Origin: Taibaiella koreensis
GTDB lineage: Bacteria > Bacteroidota > Bacteroidia > Chitinophagales > Chitinophagaceae
NCBI RefSeq assembly: GCF_003545715.1
Contig: NZ_QVNU01000003.1
Span: 620,001 to 684,000 of the forward strand
Direction: 5' to 3'
DNA length: 64,000 nucleotides
Below are positions 28,835 to 36,691 of this stretch, one piece after another. A program made the translations under genes and the position numbers. The notes beneath the pieces are model-generated. The model saw only the letters and a list, made by a program, of their open reading frames with translations. It made no database searches and was not told where the DNA came from. The stretch's first letter is position 1. Each line of letters begins with the position of its first letter.

Positions 28835-31800
28835 CTATTCCATCTCGATCACCACATCATTCTGATCTACCATGGTACCGGCATTGATGTGCACTTTCTT
28901 TACCTTGCCTGCCTTGGCCGCGCTTACGGTACTTTCCATCTTCATCGCTTCGATTACGAACAAGGGAGTGCCGGCTTGCAGTTCATCGCCTTCCTTTACC
29001 AGCACCACGCTTAGCTTGCCCTGTAAGGGCGCACCGGTTTCCTTATCCGCATCGCTTACTTTTTTATGCTGCGGTTTCAACGATTTAACGGAATTGTCTT
29101 TCACCCTGATCGTCCTGTTGTAGCCGTTCAGCTCAAAGGATACGGTGCGCATGCCGGTCTCGTCGGCATCGGAAACGAAGATCAGCCGTACATGAATGGT
29201 CTTGCCCTTGCCCAGCTCGATCAGCAACTCTTCATCATTCTTCATGGGGTAGAAGAAGGCCGGTGTGGGAATATTGCTTACTTCGCCAAACTCGTTCTGA
29301 TAATGGTAATATTCATCGTATACCTTCGGGAACATCTGGTAAGAAAGGAAATCGAGGAAGGTGCTCCCGGGATATTTTTCCGTAAAGCCTTTGAAGGCTT
29401 CCTCCAGGTCTATGTCGGGCAATAGCTGTGCATTGGCGCCATTGGTCTGTGGCTCATTGCGCAGCACGATCTTTCTCAGCTTTTCGGGGAAGCCGCCGTA
29501 AGGCACGCCCAGCTCGCCTTTGAAGAAACCAACTACCGAAGCGGGGAAAGAAAGATTCTTACTTTCATTGAGCACATCTTCAGCAGTAAGTGCGTTAGCC
29601 GTCATGAACAGGGCCATATCGCCCACTACTTTAGAGCTGGGCGTTACTTTCACAATATCGCCAAACAGCTCGTTCACCACCTTGTAGTTTTGCTTGATGG
29701 TGGTCAGCTGCCCGCCAAGACCGATCGCCTCCGCCTGCTGGCGCAGGTTGGAATATTGCCCTCCGGGTATTTCGTTGTCGTATACTTCGGCTGTGGCCGA
29801 TTTCAGGTCCGATTCGAAAGGGTAGTAATATTCCCTGGCCGCTTCCCAATAGTTGCTGTAGGCATTGAGGCTGTGCAGATTGCTCCGGCGTTCGCGTGGA
29901 TGTCCCTGCAACAGCGCAACGAGAGAGTTAAGGTTGGGCTGCGCAGTCGTGCCGCTGAACGAGGCCAGCGAGCAGTCGATCGTATCCACACCAGCATTCA
30001 CGGCATTGAGATAGGTGGCGACCTGGGTACCTGCGGTATCGTGTGTGTGCAGCGCAATGGGCAACGCTATATTTTCCTTCAGCGCGCCGATCAATTCGGT
30101 AGCGGCATTGGGCTTCAGCAGGCCAGCCATGTCCTTGATGGCCAGCATATGTGCGCCAGTATCCTCAAGCCTGCGGGCCAGGTCGATATAATACTGCAGG
30201 TTGTACTTGTTGTTTTCTTTGCGCTGCACATTGCCGGTATAGCATATGGCAGGCTGGGCAATGCCGCCCGTATGTTTTACCACGTGCTCGATCCCGGGCA
30301 GCATGGATTCAATATTGTTGAGCGAATCGAAGATGCGGAACACATCTACACCGTTTTCCCATGACTTCTCAATGAACTGCTGGATCACATTGCGCGGATA
30401 AGCCGAATAACCTACGGCATTGTATCCCCTGAAGAGCATTTGCAGCAGCACATTTGGCATGGCTTTCCTGATCTCCTGCAGCCTTGTCCAGGGACATTCG
30501 TGCAGGAAGCGCAGCGCAACGTCGAAGGTGGCGCCGCCCCATACTTCCATAGAGAATAGCTCGGCATGATTGCGGGCATAGCCTTCTGCTACCGCAAGAA
30601 TATCCCTGCTGCGCATGCGCGTGGCTACCAGCGATTGGTGGGCGTCGCGGTAGGTGGTATCGGTAAACAATACGGAAGGTTCTTGCCCAAGCCATTGCAT
30701 GAAGCCCTGTGGCCCCAGCTCCGTCAGTTTATCTTTGGTCCCGGCTGGAAAAGGCGCAAAGGAGTCGAAAGCGGGTATTTCCGGCGTCCTGAACCTACGG
30801 GTAGGATCGTAATGCTTCACATCGGGATGTCCGTTGATCTTGATATCGGCCAGGTACTTCAATATCCTCGTGGCGCGGTCTTTCGGGCGATCAAAAGCAA
30901 ACAGCTCCGGATTGTTGTCGATGAAATTTACCGTGCAGAGGCCTTTGCGGAACTGCTCGTGCGTGATCACATTTTCCAGGAAACGGATATTGGTGGTCAC
31001 ACCCCTTACGCGGAACTCACGCAGGGAGCGGTTGAGCCGTTGCGCCGCACCGGCCAGCGTACGGCCGGAGGCGGTGACCTTTACCAGCATAGAATCAAAG
31101 AAGGGAGAGATCTTCATGCCGGAATAAGCGCTGCCCTCATCGAGCCGGATGCCGAAACCGCCGGCATTGCGGTAAGTGATGAGCGTACCGTAATCGGGTT
31201 TGAAATGATTCTCCGGGTCTTCCGTGGTGATACGGCATTGGATCGCAAAACCATTAAGCTTTACATCGTCCTGGCTGCGGATAAAGATATTAGGATCGGA
31301 CAAGGGTACGCCTTGTGCGATAAGGATCTGGCTGCGCACAACGTCGATACCGGTCACTTCTTCTGTTACGGTATGCTCGACCTGTATCCTGGGGTTCACT
31401 TCTATGAAGTATACTCGGTGTTCCCTGTCGACAAGAAATTCTACGGTGCCGGCATTGTTGTAATTGACCGCACGCGCTATTTTCAGCGCATAGTCGTATA
31501 CAGCCTCCCTGGCTTCCTGTGGTAGATTTGGGGCCGGGGCGATCTCTACTACTTTCTGAAAGCGGCGTTGCACAGAGCAATCGCGCTCGAAAAGATGAAC
31601 GATATTGCCATGATTGTCGGCCAGCAGCTGTACTTCGATATGCTTTGGCTGGTCGATGAATTTTTCGATAAAAATAGTGCCGTCGCCAAAGGCTTTTTCT
31701 GCTTCGCTGTGTGCTTCTGTAAAGGCTTTTTCAAGATCTTCTTTTTTGCGCACCACACGCATGCCTCTGCCACCACCGCCGGCCGCAGCTTTGAGGATGA

Positions 31801-32302
31801 TGGGAAAGCCGATGCGTTCTGCTTCCTCGATTACCTTGTCCGTATCGCCGAAGCTGATGGTACTGTCCTCAATAACCGGCACATTGACCGCTCGCGCGAT
31901 TTTTTTGGCCGCGATCTTATCGCCCAGCTGCTCCATTACTTCCGGAGTGGGGCCAATGAAGATGATGCCTTCTTCACGGCAGCGGCGGGCAAACCGTACA
32001 TTCTCGCTCAGGAAGCCATAGCCAGGGTGGATGGCGTCGATCGCGTTGTCCTTTGCGGTCTTGATAATGGCCTCGATATCGAGGTAAGGCTTCAGCGGCT
32101 CTTCTTCGTTGCCGATAAGATAGGCCTCGTCGGCTTTATAGCGGTGAAGCGAGTAGCGATCCTCATAGGTATAGATGGCCACTGTGCGGATACGCATTTC
32201 GGAAGCTGCACGCAGGATGCGGATGGCGATCTCTCCGCGGTTGGCTACCATTAATCTTTTGATCTGGCCTTGCGCCGCCTGATCGGGTAAGGTCGTTTGC
32301 AT
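28835..32302 (-). CDS. pyc: Pyruvate carboxylase
   Basis: 1155 residues, full length for the single-chain enzyme that makes oxaloacetate from pyruvate and bicarbonate with ATP. Order: biotin carboxylase (~15-465; MVANRGEIAIRILRAASEM, ATP-grasp loop KAAAGGGGRGMRVV, FIEVNPRIQVEHTVTEEVTG), carboxyltransferase (~545-820; TTYRDAHQSLVATRMRS, metal-binding HTHDTAGT), the central allosteric/linker region and the biotin carboxyl carrier domain at the end, with biotin lysine Lys1121 in VIEAMKMEST. Single gene. A probable -7 variant (TAATTTGC, minus strand) and a hairpin GCTCCC/GGGAGC (32341-32356) lie in its leader. Confidence 0.97.
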   Translation of the reverse strand: MQTTLPDQAAQGQIKRLMVANRGEIAIRILRAASEMRIRTVAIYTYEDRYSLHRYKADEAYLIGNEEEPLKPYLDIEAIIKTAKDNAIDAIHPGYGFLSENVRFARRCREEGIIFIGPTPEVMEQLGDKIAAKKIARAVNVPVIEDSTISFGDTDKVIEEAERIGFPIILKAAAGGGGRGMRVVRKKEDLEKAFTEAHSEAEKAFGDGTIFIEKFIDQPKHIEVQLLADNHGNIVHLFERDCSVQRRFQKVVEIAPAPNLPQEAREAVYDYALKIARAVNYNNAGTVEFLVDREHRVYFIEVNPRIQVEHTVTEEVTGIDVVRSQILIAQGVPLSDPNIFIRSQDDVKLNGFAIQCRITTEDPENHFKPDYGTLITYRNAGGFGIRLDEGSAYSGMKISPFFDSMLVKVTASGRTLAGAAQRLNRSLREFRVRGVTTNIRFLENVITHEQFRKGLCTVNFIDNNPELFAFDRPKDRATRILKYLADIKINGHPDVKHYDPTRRFRTPEIPAFDSFAPFPAGTKDKLTELGPQGFMQWLGQEPSVLFTDTTYRDAHQSLVATRMRSRDILAVAEGYARNHAELFSMEVWGGATFDVALRFLHECPWTRLQEIRKAMPNVLLQMLFRGYNAVGYSAYPRNVIQQFIEKSWENGVDVFRIFDSLNNIESMLPGIEHVVKHTGGIAQPAICYTGNVQRKENNKYNLQYYIDLARRLEDTGAHMLAIKDMAGLLKPNAATELIGALKENIALPIALHTHDTAGTQVATYLNAVNAGVDTIDCSLASFSGTTAQPNLNSLVALLQGHPRERRSNLHSLNAYSNYWEAAREYYYPFESDLKSATAEVYDNEIPGGQYSNLRQQAEAIGLGGQLTTIKQNYKVVNELFGDIVKVTPSSKVVGDMALFMTANALTAEDVLNESKNLSFPASVVGFFKGELGVPYGGFPEKLRKIVLRNEPQTNGANAQLLPDIDLEEAFKGFTEKYPGSTFLDFLSYQMFPKVYDEYYHYQNEFGEVSNIPTPAFFYPMKNDEELLIELGKGKTIHVRLIFVSDADETGMRTVSFELNGYNRTIRVKDNSVKSLKPQHKKVSDADKETGAPLQGKLSVVLVKEGDELQAGTPLFVIEAMKMESTVSAAKAGKVKKVHINAGTMVDQNDVVIEME

Positions 32303-32440
32303 TTTTTGTAAAATTTTAGCCGTTTAAAATTGAAAAACATGCTCCCTGCCGGGAGCGGGTGCAAATTACTTTTTATCGGAATAGGAACGATTTATTTTCC
32401 CCGAGGTTGTTTAACGGCATCGGCGGAAAAAAGTTGAAAG

Positions 32441-32932
32441 CTACCAAAGGCTGGTCTGTACCGGTTGCCCGGCGCGTTCCAGTTTGAGCAGGTACTCTTT
32501 GCGCCAGAGCCCGCCGGCATAGCCTGTAAGCGATCCGTCGGCGCCTATGATACGGTGACAGGGAATGAATACCGCGATGGGATTCCTGTTGTTGGCCGAG
32601 CCTACGGCGCGTATGCTCAGTGGATTGTTGAGCTGATGGGCAATATAGCCATAGCTTTCTGTTTTTCCGAAAGGTACCTTTACCAGTTCGCGCCATACCG
32701 CTTCCTGGAATGCGGTGCCAGTGGGCAGAAGCGGCAGGTCAAAGGCCCTTCGCTTGCCATTGAAGTATTCGTCCAGCTGCTGTGCCGCCAGGCGGCTGAG
32801 CGTATTGGCCAGCACCGGTTCGGTAAGGTATTGCCCCTGTGCCTCCTCGATGAAGGAAACAGAGAGCAAGCCTTGCTCCGAGGCAGAGATCCGTACAGGA
32901 CCGAGCGGCGACTGATAAAACGATGTGTACAT
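32441..32932 (-). CDS. ogt: Methylated-DNA--protein-cysteine S-methyltransferase
   Basis: 163 residues. The acceptor cysteine is Cys125 in VFIPCHRIIG, followed by the conserved GSLTGYAGGLWRKEYLLKLE. The helix-turn-helix region (FQEAVWRELVKVPFGKT, then RAVGSANNRNP) is complete. The protein moves the methyl group from O6-methylguanine (and O4-methylthymine) in DNA to itself and is consumed. No AdaA-type N-terminal domain, so it is the Ogt form. Single gene; composite repeat copy B lies behind its start. Confidence 0.96.
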   Translation of the reverse strand: MYTSFYQSPLGPVRISASEQGLLSVSFIEEAQGQYLTEPVLANTLSRLAAQQLDEYFNGKRRAFDLPLLPTGTAFQEAVWRELVKVPFGKTESYGYIAHQLNNPLSIRAVGSANNRNPIAVFIPCHRIIGADGSLTGYAGGLWRKEYLLKLERAGQPVQTSLW

Positions 32933-32946
32933 ACGGAAATGAAAAA

Positions 32947-33090
32947 AGCTGACTATGCTGATATAGGAAACAAAACTATTTCCGGTCCTTGAGCATGTCG
33001 AAAGGACAGCTATAAATGGTGCTTCGACAGGCTCAGCAACCGGGGTTGGGACAATGTTGCGCGACGTTTCCTATATCGACATAGCCAGAT
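32947..33090. repeat. Composite palindromic element, copy B
   Basis: Outer arms of 25 bases (32947-32971 and 33066-33090) pair at about 21 positions and include GATATAGGAAAC / GTTTCCTATATC. The inner inverted repeat is GAGCATGTCGAA (32991-33002) and TTCGACAGGCTC (33023-33034), 11/12 matched. The flanking bases GGTCCTTGAGC and ATGGTGCTTCGACA are shared with copy A at 28533-28661. Confidence 0.8.
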
Positions 33091-33125
33091 AAAAAAAGTC
33101 CGGGGCAGCGAACTATCCCGGACTT
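33091..33125 (-). terminator. Terminator of trxB
   Basis: AAGTCCGGG / CCCGGACTT (33096-33104, 33117-33125) with T run on the minus strand (A at 33091-33097), 26 bases after the trxB stop. Confidence 0.75.
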
Positions 33126-33150
33126 ATCTGGTAAATTATAGACCCGGGTC

Positions 33151-34122
33151 TCAGGCACTCGCATGCGCAGCCGTAGCGGCTTCATGCTCCAGTGCGCCCA
33201 GGTAACGCTCTGCGTCCAGGGCTGCCATACAGCCGCTGCCGGCTGCGGTTACCGCCTGGCGATAGATCTTATCCTGCACATCGCCGCAGGCAAATACCCC
33301 GTCGATATTCGTCTTCGAAGTGCCCGGCGTGGTAAGGATATATCCTTGCTCATCCATTTGAAGGTAATCCTTGAAAAGATCGGAGTTGGGCTGATGACCA
33401 ATAGCCACAAAGAAGGCGCTCAAAGGTATGGTCGTTTCTTCGTTGGTCTGATGGTCCCTGATCTTTACGCCATCTACTTTCTTATCGCCCAGCACTTCCA
33501 CGGTCTCGCTGTTCCAGTAAATCTGGATATTGCCGGTTTTCAGTACACGTTCCTGCATTACTTTAGAGGCGCGCATTTCGTTGCGGCGTACGATCATATG
33601 CACTTTGGTGCACAGCTTGGCCAGGTACAGCGCCTCTTCGCAGGCGGTGTCGCCGGCGCCCACTATGGCTACTTCTTTATCTTTAAAGAAAAAGCCATCG
33701 CACACGGCACAGGCCGAAACGCCATAACCATTCAGCCGCTGCTCCGATTCGATACCGAGCCATTTGGCTGAAGCGCCGGTAGCGATGATCACCGAGTCGG
33801 CCTCGATCCATTTCTCTTCGTCTACTTCTATGCGCAGCGGACGCTGTGAAAGGTCCACCTTCGATACCATACCCCAGCGGAGATCGGTACCCATGCGGCG
33901 GGCCTGTGCCTCAAAATCTTTCATCATCTGCGGGCCCATGATGCCTTCGGGATAGCCTGGGTAATTCTCTACGTCGGTGGTAATGGTCAGCTGTCCGCCG
34001 GGTTGCAATCCTGAGTACAGTACGGGTTTCATACCGGCGCGCGCCGCATAGATGGCAGCAGTGTAGCCGGCAGGTCCCGAGCCAATGATCAGGCAATGAA
34101 TTCTTTCTGTGCTTTCTGACAT
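33151..34122 (-). CDS. trxB: Thioredoxin-disulfide reductase
   Basis: 323 residues. FAD-binding GSGPAGYTAAIYAARAG at the start, the redox CAVC (Cys138/Cys141) in SACAVCDGFFF, the NADPH loop VGAGDTACEEALYLAKL and the C-terminal FACGDVQDKIYRQAVTAAGSG. The enzyme passes electrons from NADPH to thioredoxin in the cytoplasm, and thereby feeds DsbD-type systems such as the one at 6707. The last ~10 residues form a short Ala/His tail. Single gene. Confidence 0.97.
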   Translation of the reverse strand: MSESTERIHCLIIGSGPAGYTAAIYAARAGMKPVLYSGLQPGGQLTITTDVENYPGYPEGIMGPQMMKDFEAQARRMGTDLRWGMVSKVDLSQRPLRIEVDEEKWIEADSVIIATGASAKWLGIESEQRLNGYGVSACAVCDGFFFKDKEVAIVGAGDTACEEALYLAKLCTKVHMIVRRNEMRASKVMQERVLKTGNIQIYWNSETVEVLGDKKVDGVKIRDHQTNEETTIPLSAFFVAIGHQPNSDLFKDYLQMDEQGYILTTPGTSKTNIDGVFACGDVQDKIYRQAVTAAGSGCMAALDAERYLGALEHEAATAAHASA

Positions 34123-34219
34123 GTTATGATGCTTTAATTGATATACATTGAACTACCTGCGAAAATAGGTGTTTTTTATCTCATGAGTAAATAGGCTGGC
34201 TCAAAGGCGGTATAGAGAA

Positions 34220-35128
34220 TCACTTAGGTATGATCAGGGTATCGAAAGTGTTACTGTAGCCGGCCCATACGCCCAGGGCGCCATTGCTGATATTGCTGGT
34301 GACGTGTACCGGTGAAGCGAAAGGGTTGCCATTTGCAGCATAAGAAAACTCCAGCGTACGCCAGAAATCGAATACCCCTTTGTCGATCGCGCTCCATTTG
34401 ATCACTACAGTGTCTCCTTTGTAAAAATAGCCGAAGGTCTCCCTGTCGATCGTATCCATGCGGTCGAAGCCCGCCGACAGCTGTATCGTGATCTTGCTGC
34501 CGTTGATGATCGCGTCGTCGTTTACCGAATAATAGGGCGCCAGGAAAGGTTCCTGGTTGGTTTTGGTAAAATAGCGTACACGGTTGCCCAGGGTGTCGGG
34601 ATCTGTATATTGGGCAAACAGCAGCATGGAATTGGGGTAATCTTTAGGGATCTCCTCTGCCTTGGGTGTTTCGGCCCATATGGAATCCAGTGCCTTGGCA
34701 TAGGGTATCGTCGTGGCCGATTCGTAGGTCTTACCGCCGTATTCGATCTTCAATTGGTAGGTCCTGCCGGCGCGTCCCCTGAACAACAGCGCATTTATGT
34801 CGGAAGAATCGACACTGTAAAAATAGACAGGAGTGCCGTTATTATCGACCTGGTATTCCCGGAGCAGGAACGATTGGCTGCCGTCTGATATGGTAATGCG
34901 GGCGTCGTGCAGGAACGCATTGTTAAGGGTTTTCAGATCGATACGCGAAAAAAAGCCGAAGCTTTTGGTCAGGATCACGTAAGGGGGAACATCCGTTTCA
35001 ATGGCGCCCTCCACCACCACTTTTTCTGCCGAGGGGCCCAGGTCAAACTTCACTTCCTTCTCACAGGAGAAAAGAAACAAGGCGCCGGCCAGCATCAACA
35101 GGAAAGGAAAGTTACGATTCATGAGCAT
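34220..35128 (-). CDS. DUF4249 lipoprotein
   Basis: 302 residues; start at 35128 or at ATG 35122. The lipobox is in GALFLFSCEKE. The sequence FDLGPSAEKVVVEGAIETDVPP and the SFGFF, RITISDG and LFRGRAGRTYQLKIEY segments match DUF4249, an outer-membrane-associated family of Bacteroidetes. These genes normally sit directly beside a TonB-dependent receptor; here the neighbours are trxB and rlmB and no receptor is adjacent. Function unknown; probably surface-exposed and involved in uptake. Confidence 0.88.
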   Translation of the reverse strand: MLMNRNFPFLLMLAGALFLFSCEKEVKFDLGPSAEKVVVEGAIETDVPPYVILTKSFGFFSRIDLKTLNNAFLHDARITISDGSQSFLLREYQVDNNGTPVYFYSVDSSDINALLFRGRAGRTYQLKIEYGGKTYESATTIPYAKALDSIWAETPKAEEIPKDYPNSMLLFAQYTDPDTLGNRVRYFTKTNQEPFLAPYYSVNDDAIINGSKITIQLSAGFDRMDTIDRETFGYFYKGDTVVIKWSAIDKGVFDFWRTLEFSYAANGNPFASPVHVTSNISNGALGVWAGYSNTFDTLIIPK

Positions 35129-35233
35129 TCGTCATTTGTCCGGTACCTCCGGCAAATGTTACAACGCGGGATTACCCTTTTCATTGCCCGGTAAGTGACA
35201 GTCCGGCGCGTAAAGACCATGCCTGCCATATGG

Positions 35234-36010
35234 TTAATTTAAGATTTTCTGCCGGTGCACTTCATACAGCATAATACCGGCAGCTACCGATACATTAAGC
35301 GAATCAAAGTTACCGGTCATGGGAATCCGTACCAAATGATCAGCATGTTTTAACACAAAGTCGCTTACGCCTTTGTCTTCCGAGCCCATAACGATGGCGA
35401 GTGGCAATGTAAGATCCGTATCCTGGATCAGCGTGCTGCCTTGCAGGCTCGCCGCCGCCAACTGTATACCGTTCAGGTGCAGCACATCGACCGCTTGTTC
35501 CACAGAAGCGACGCGGCATACCGGTATTCTCTCCAGTGCACCGGCTGACGCCTTGATGCCTTCTTCGGTAATGGCCGCAGTGTTACTTGAGGGAACCACC
35601 AGGGCATGAGCGCCGTAGCAATATGCCGAACGCGCAATGGCGCCCAGGTTACGGGTATCGGTAATGCCGTCGAGCAAAACAATAAGGGGTGTTTCCCCCT
35701 TGTCGACGGCCTGGCTGATGATCTCTTGCAGCGGCTGGTATTCAACGAGGCCGGCAATGGCCACTACACCCTGGTGGTTGGCCTGGGTAAAGCGCCCGAG
35801 CTTCTCCTGAGGTACCAGGCTTAATGCTATATTCAGCTCCCGTGCTTTCTTCCTGATAGCCGATATTTCGTCGCCCGTCGCCGTCTGCAGCAGGAATATT
35901 TTTTCCAGGTTGGCGCCTTGCTCCATAGCTTCCAGCAAGGGTTTCCGGCCGATGATCAGGCGGTTTTTGGGCAGGGAAGGGCCCGAACGTTTAAAAGGTG
36001 GTCTGTTCAA
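35234..36010 (-). CDS. rlmB: 23S rRNA guanosine-2'-O-methyltransferase (SpoU/TrmH family)
   Basis: 258 residues. An N-terminal substrate-binding domain (IIGRKPLLEAMEQGANLEKI) precedes the SPOUT domain with motif 1 LDGITDTRNLGAIARSAYC, motif 2 LPLAIVMGSEDKGVSDFVL and motif 3 IPMTGNFDSLNVSVAAGIML. This is the RlmB pattern, methylating G2251 in the P-loop of 23S rRNA with S-adenosylmethionine. TrmH-type tRNA enzymes are the main alternative, but the two-domain layout supports RlmB. Single gene. Confidence 0.92.
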   Translation of the reverse strand: MNRPPFKRSGPSLPKNRLIIGRKPLLEAMEQGANLEKIFLLQTATGDEISAIRKKARELNIALSLVPQEKLGRFTQANHQGVVAIAGLVEYQPLQEIISQAVDKGETPLIVLLDGITDTRNLGAIARSAYCYGAHALVVPSSNTAAITEEGIKASAGALERIPVCRVASVEQAVDVLHLNGIQLAAASLQGSTLIQDTDLTLPLAIVMGSEDKGVSDFVLKHADHLVRIPMTGNFDSLNVSVAAGIMLYEVHRQKILN

Positions 36011-36076
36011 GGAAATTCATTTTACCGGACCTTACGCGGCCCTTGGTTCAGAAGGCAAAGGTAGCTTAAAAAAAGA

Positions 36077-36103
36077 GGCAGCCGGCAATAAGCGCCCGCT
36101 GCC
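36077..36103 (-). terminator. Terminator of the thioredoxin-like gene
   Basis: GGCAGC / GCTGCC arms; the minus strand continues with TCTTTTTTT (A run at 36068-36074). It lies 25 bases after the stop at 36128. Confidence 0.55.
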
Positions 36104-36127
36104 CCGTTCTGTTGCATTAGTATCGTA

Positions 36128-36622
36128 TTACCTCAGCGTCTTGCCTGCTACTGCAGCCGGCGACCACTGCTGCAGGAATTCCGCGATCTTCGCCGGACTG
36201 TGTCCCTTACCTTCTTCCAGGTAACCGGAGTTCTGGGTATGGATGCGATTCCCTTTATTGTCCAGGATCACAAATACCGGAAACCCGAAACGTTGCGGAT
36301 AACCCAACCCGGCCCACAGCTTATCCCCGGCATTCTTCTTTTCATAATTCACATGTACCAGCACATAGTTATCGCTCATCAGCTTGCTCAGCGTATCGTT
36401 GCCGGTAACGGTCTGGTTGAAACGGGTACACCAGATGCACCAGTTGCCGCCGACCATCAGCATCACATTCTTGTGCTGTTGCTGCGCCTGCTTTACTGCC
36501 TGTTTAATATCGGCATTGGCATCGGCCGCAGGGTTGTACAGCTTTGCGCCCTCCCTGGCTTCCTGTGCCTGAAGCGTGTAACCGCCCCATAACAGAAGAA
36601 TTGCTAAGATCCATTTTTTCAT
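36128..36622 (-). CDS. Periplasmic thioredoxin-family protein (CIWC)
   Basis: 164 residues. Signal peptide MKKWILAILLLWGGYTLQAQ, then a thioredoxin-like domain with GGNWCIWCTRF (Cys62, Cys65), LVHVNYEKKN, and FPVFVILDNKGNRIHTQNS containing the cis-Pro loop. The motif W-C-x-W-C resembles DUF255 and thioredoxin_7 proteins more than classical WCGPC thioredoxin. A periplasmic thiol reductase, possibly supplied with electrons by the DsbD-like protein; the partner is inferred only. Single gene with its own terminator. Confidence 0.9.
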   Translation of the reverse strand: MKKWILAILLLWGGYTLQAQEAREGAKLYNPAADANADIKQAVKQAQQQHKNVMLMVGGNWCIWCTRFNQTVTGNDTLSKLMSDNYVLVHVNYEKKNAGDKLWAGLGYPQRFGFPVFVILDNKGNRIHTQNSGYLEEGKGHSPAKIAEFLQQWSPAAVAGKTLR

Positions 36623-36691
36623 GAGGCAAAGGTAAACCCGGAGCGTATAGGCAGGGGTTAATGTTTTGCAATAGGCGCATAAGGCATGATG

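Noticed and set aside
32341-32356. Riboswitch in the pyc leader
   Set aside because: Only one short hairpin (GCTCCC/GGGAGC); no conserved aptamer motif recognised.
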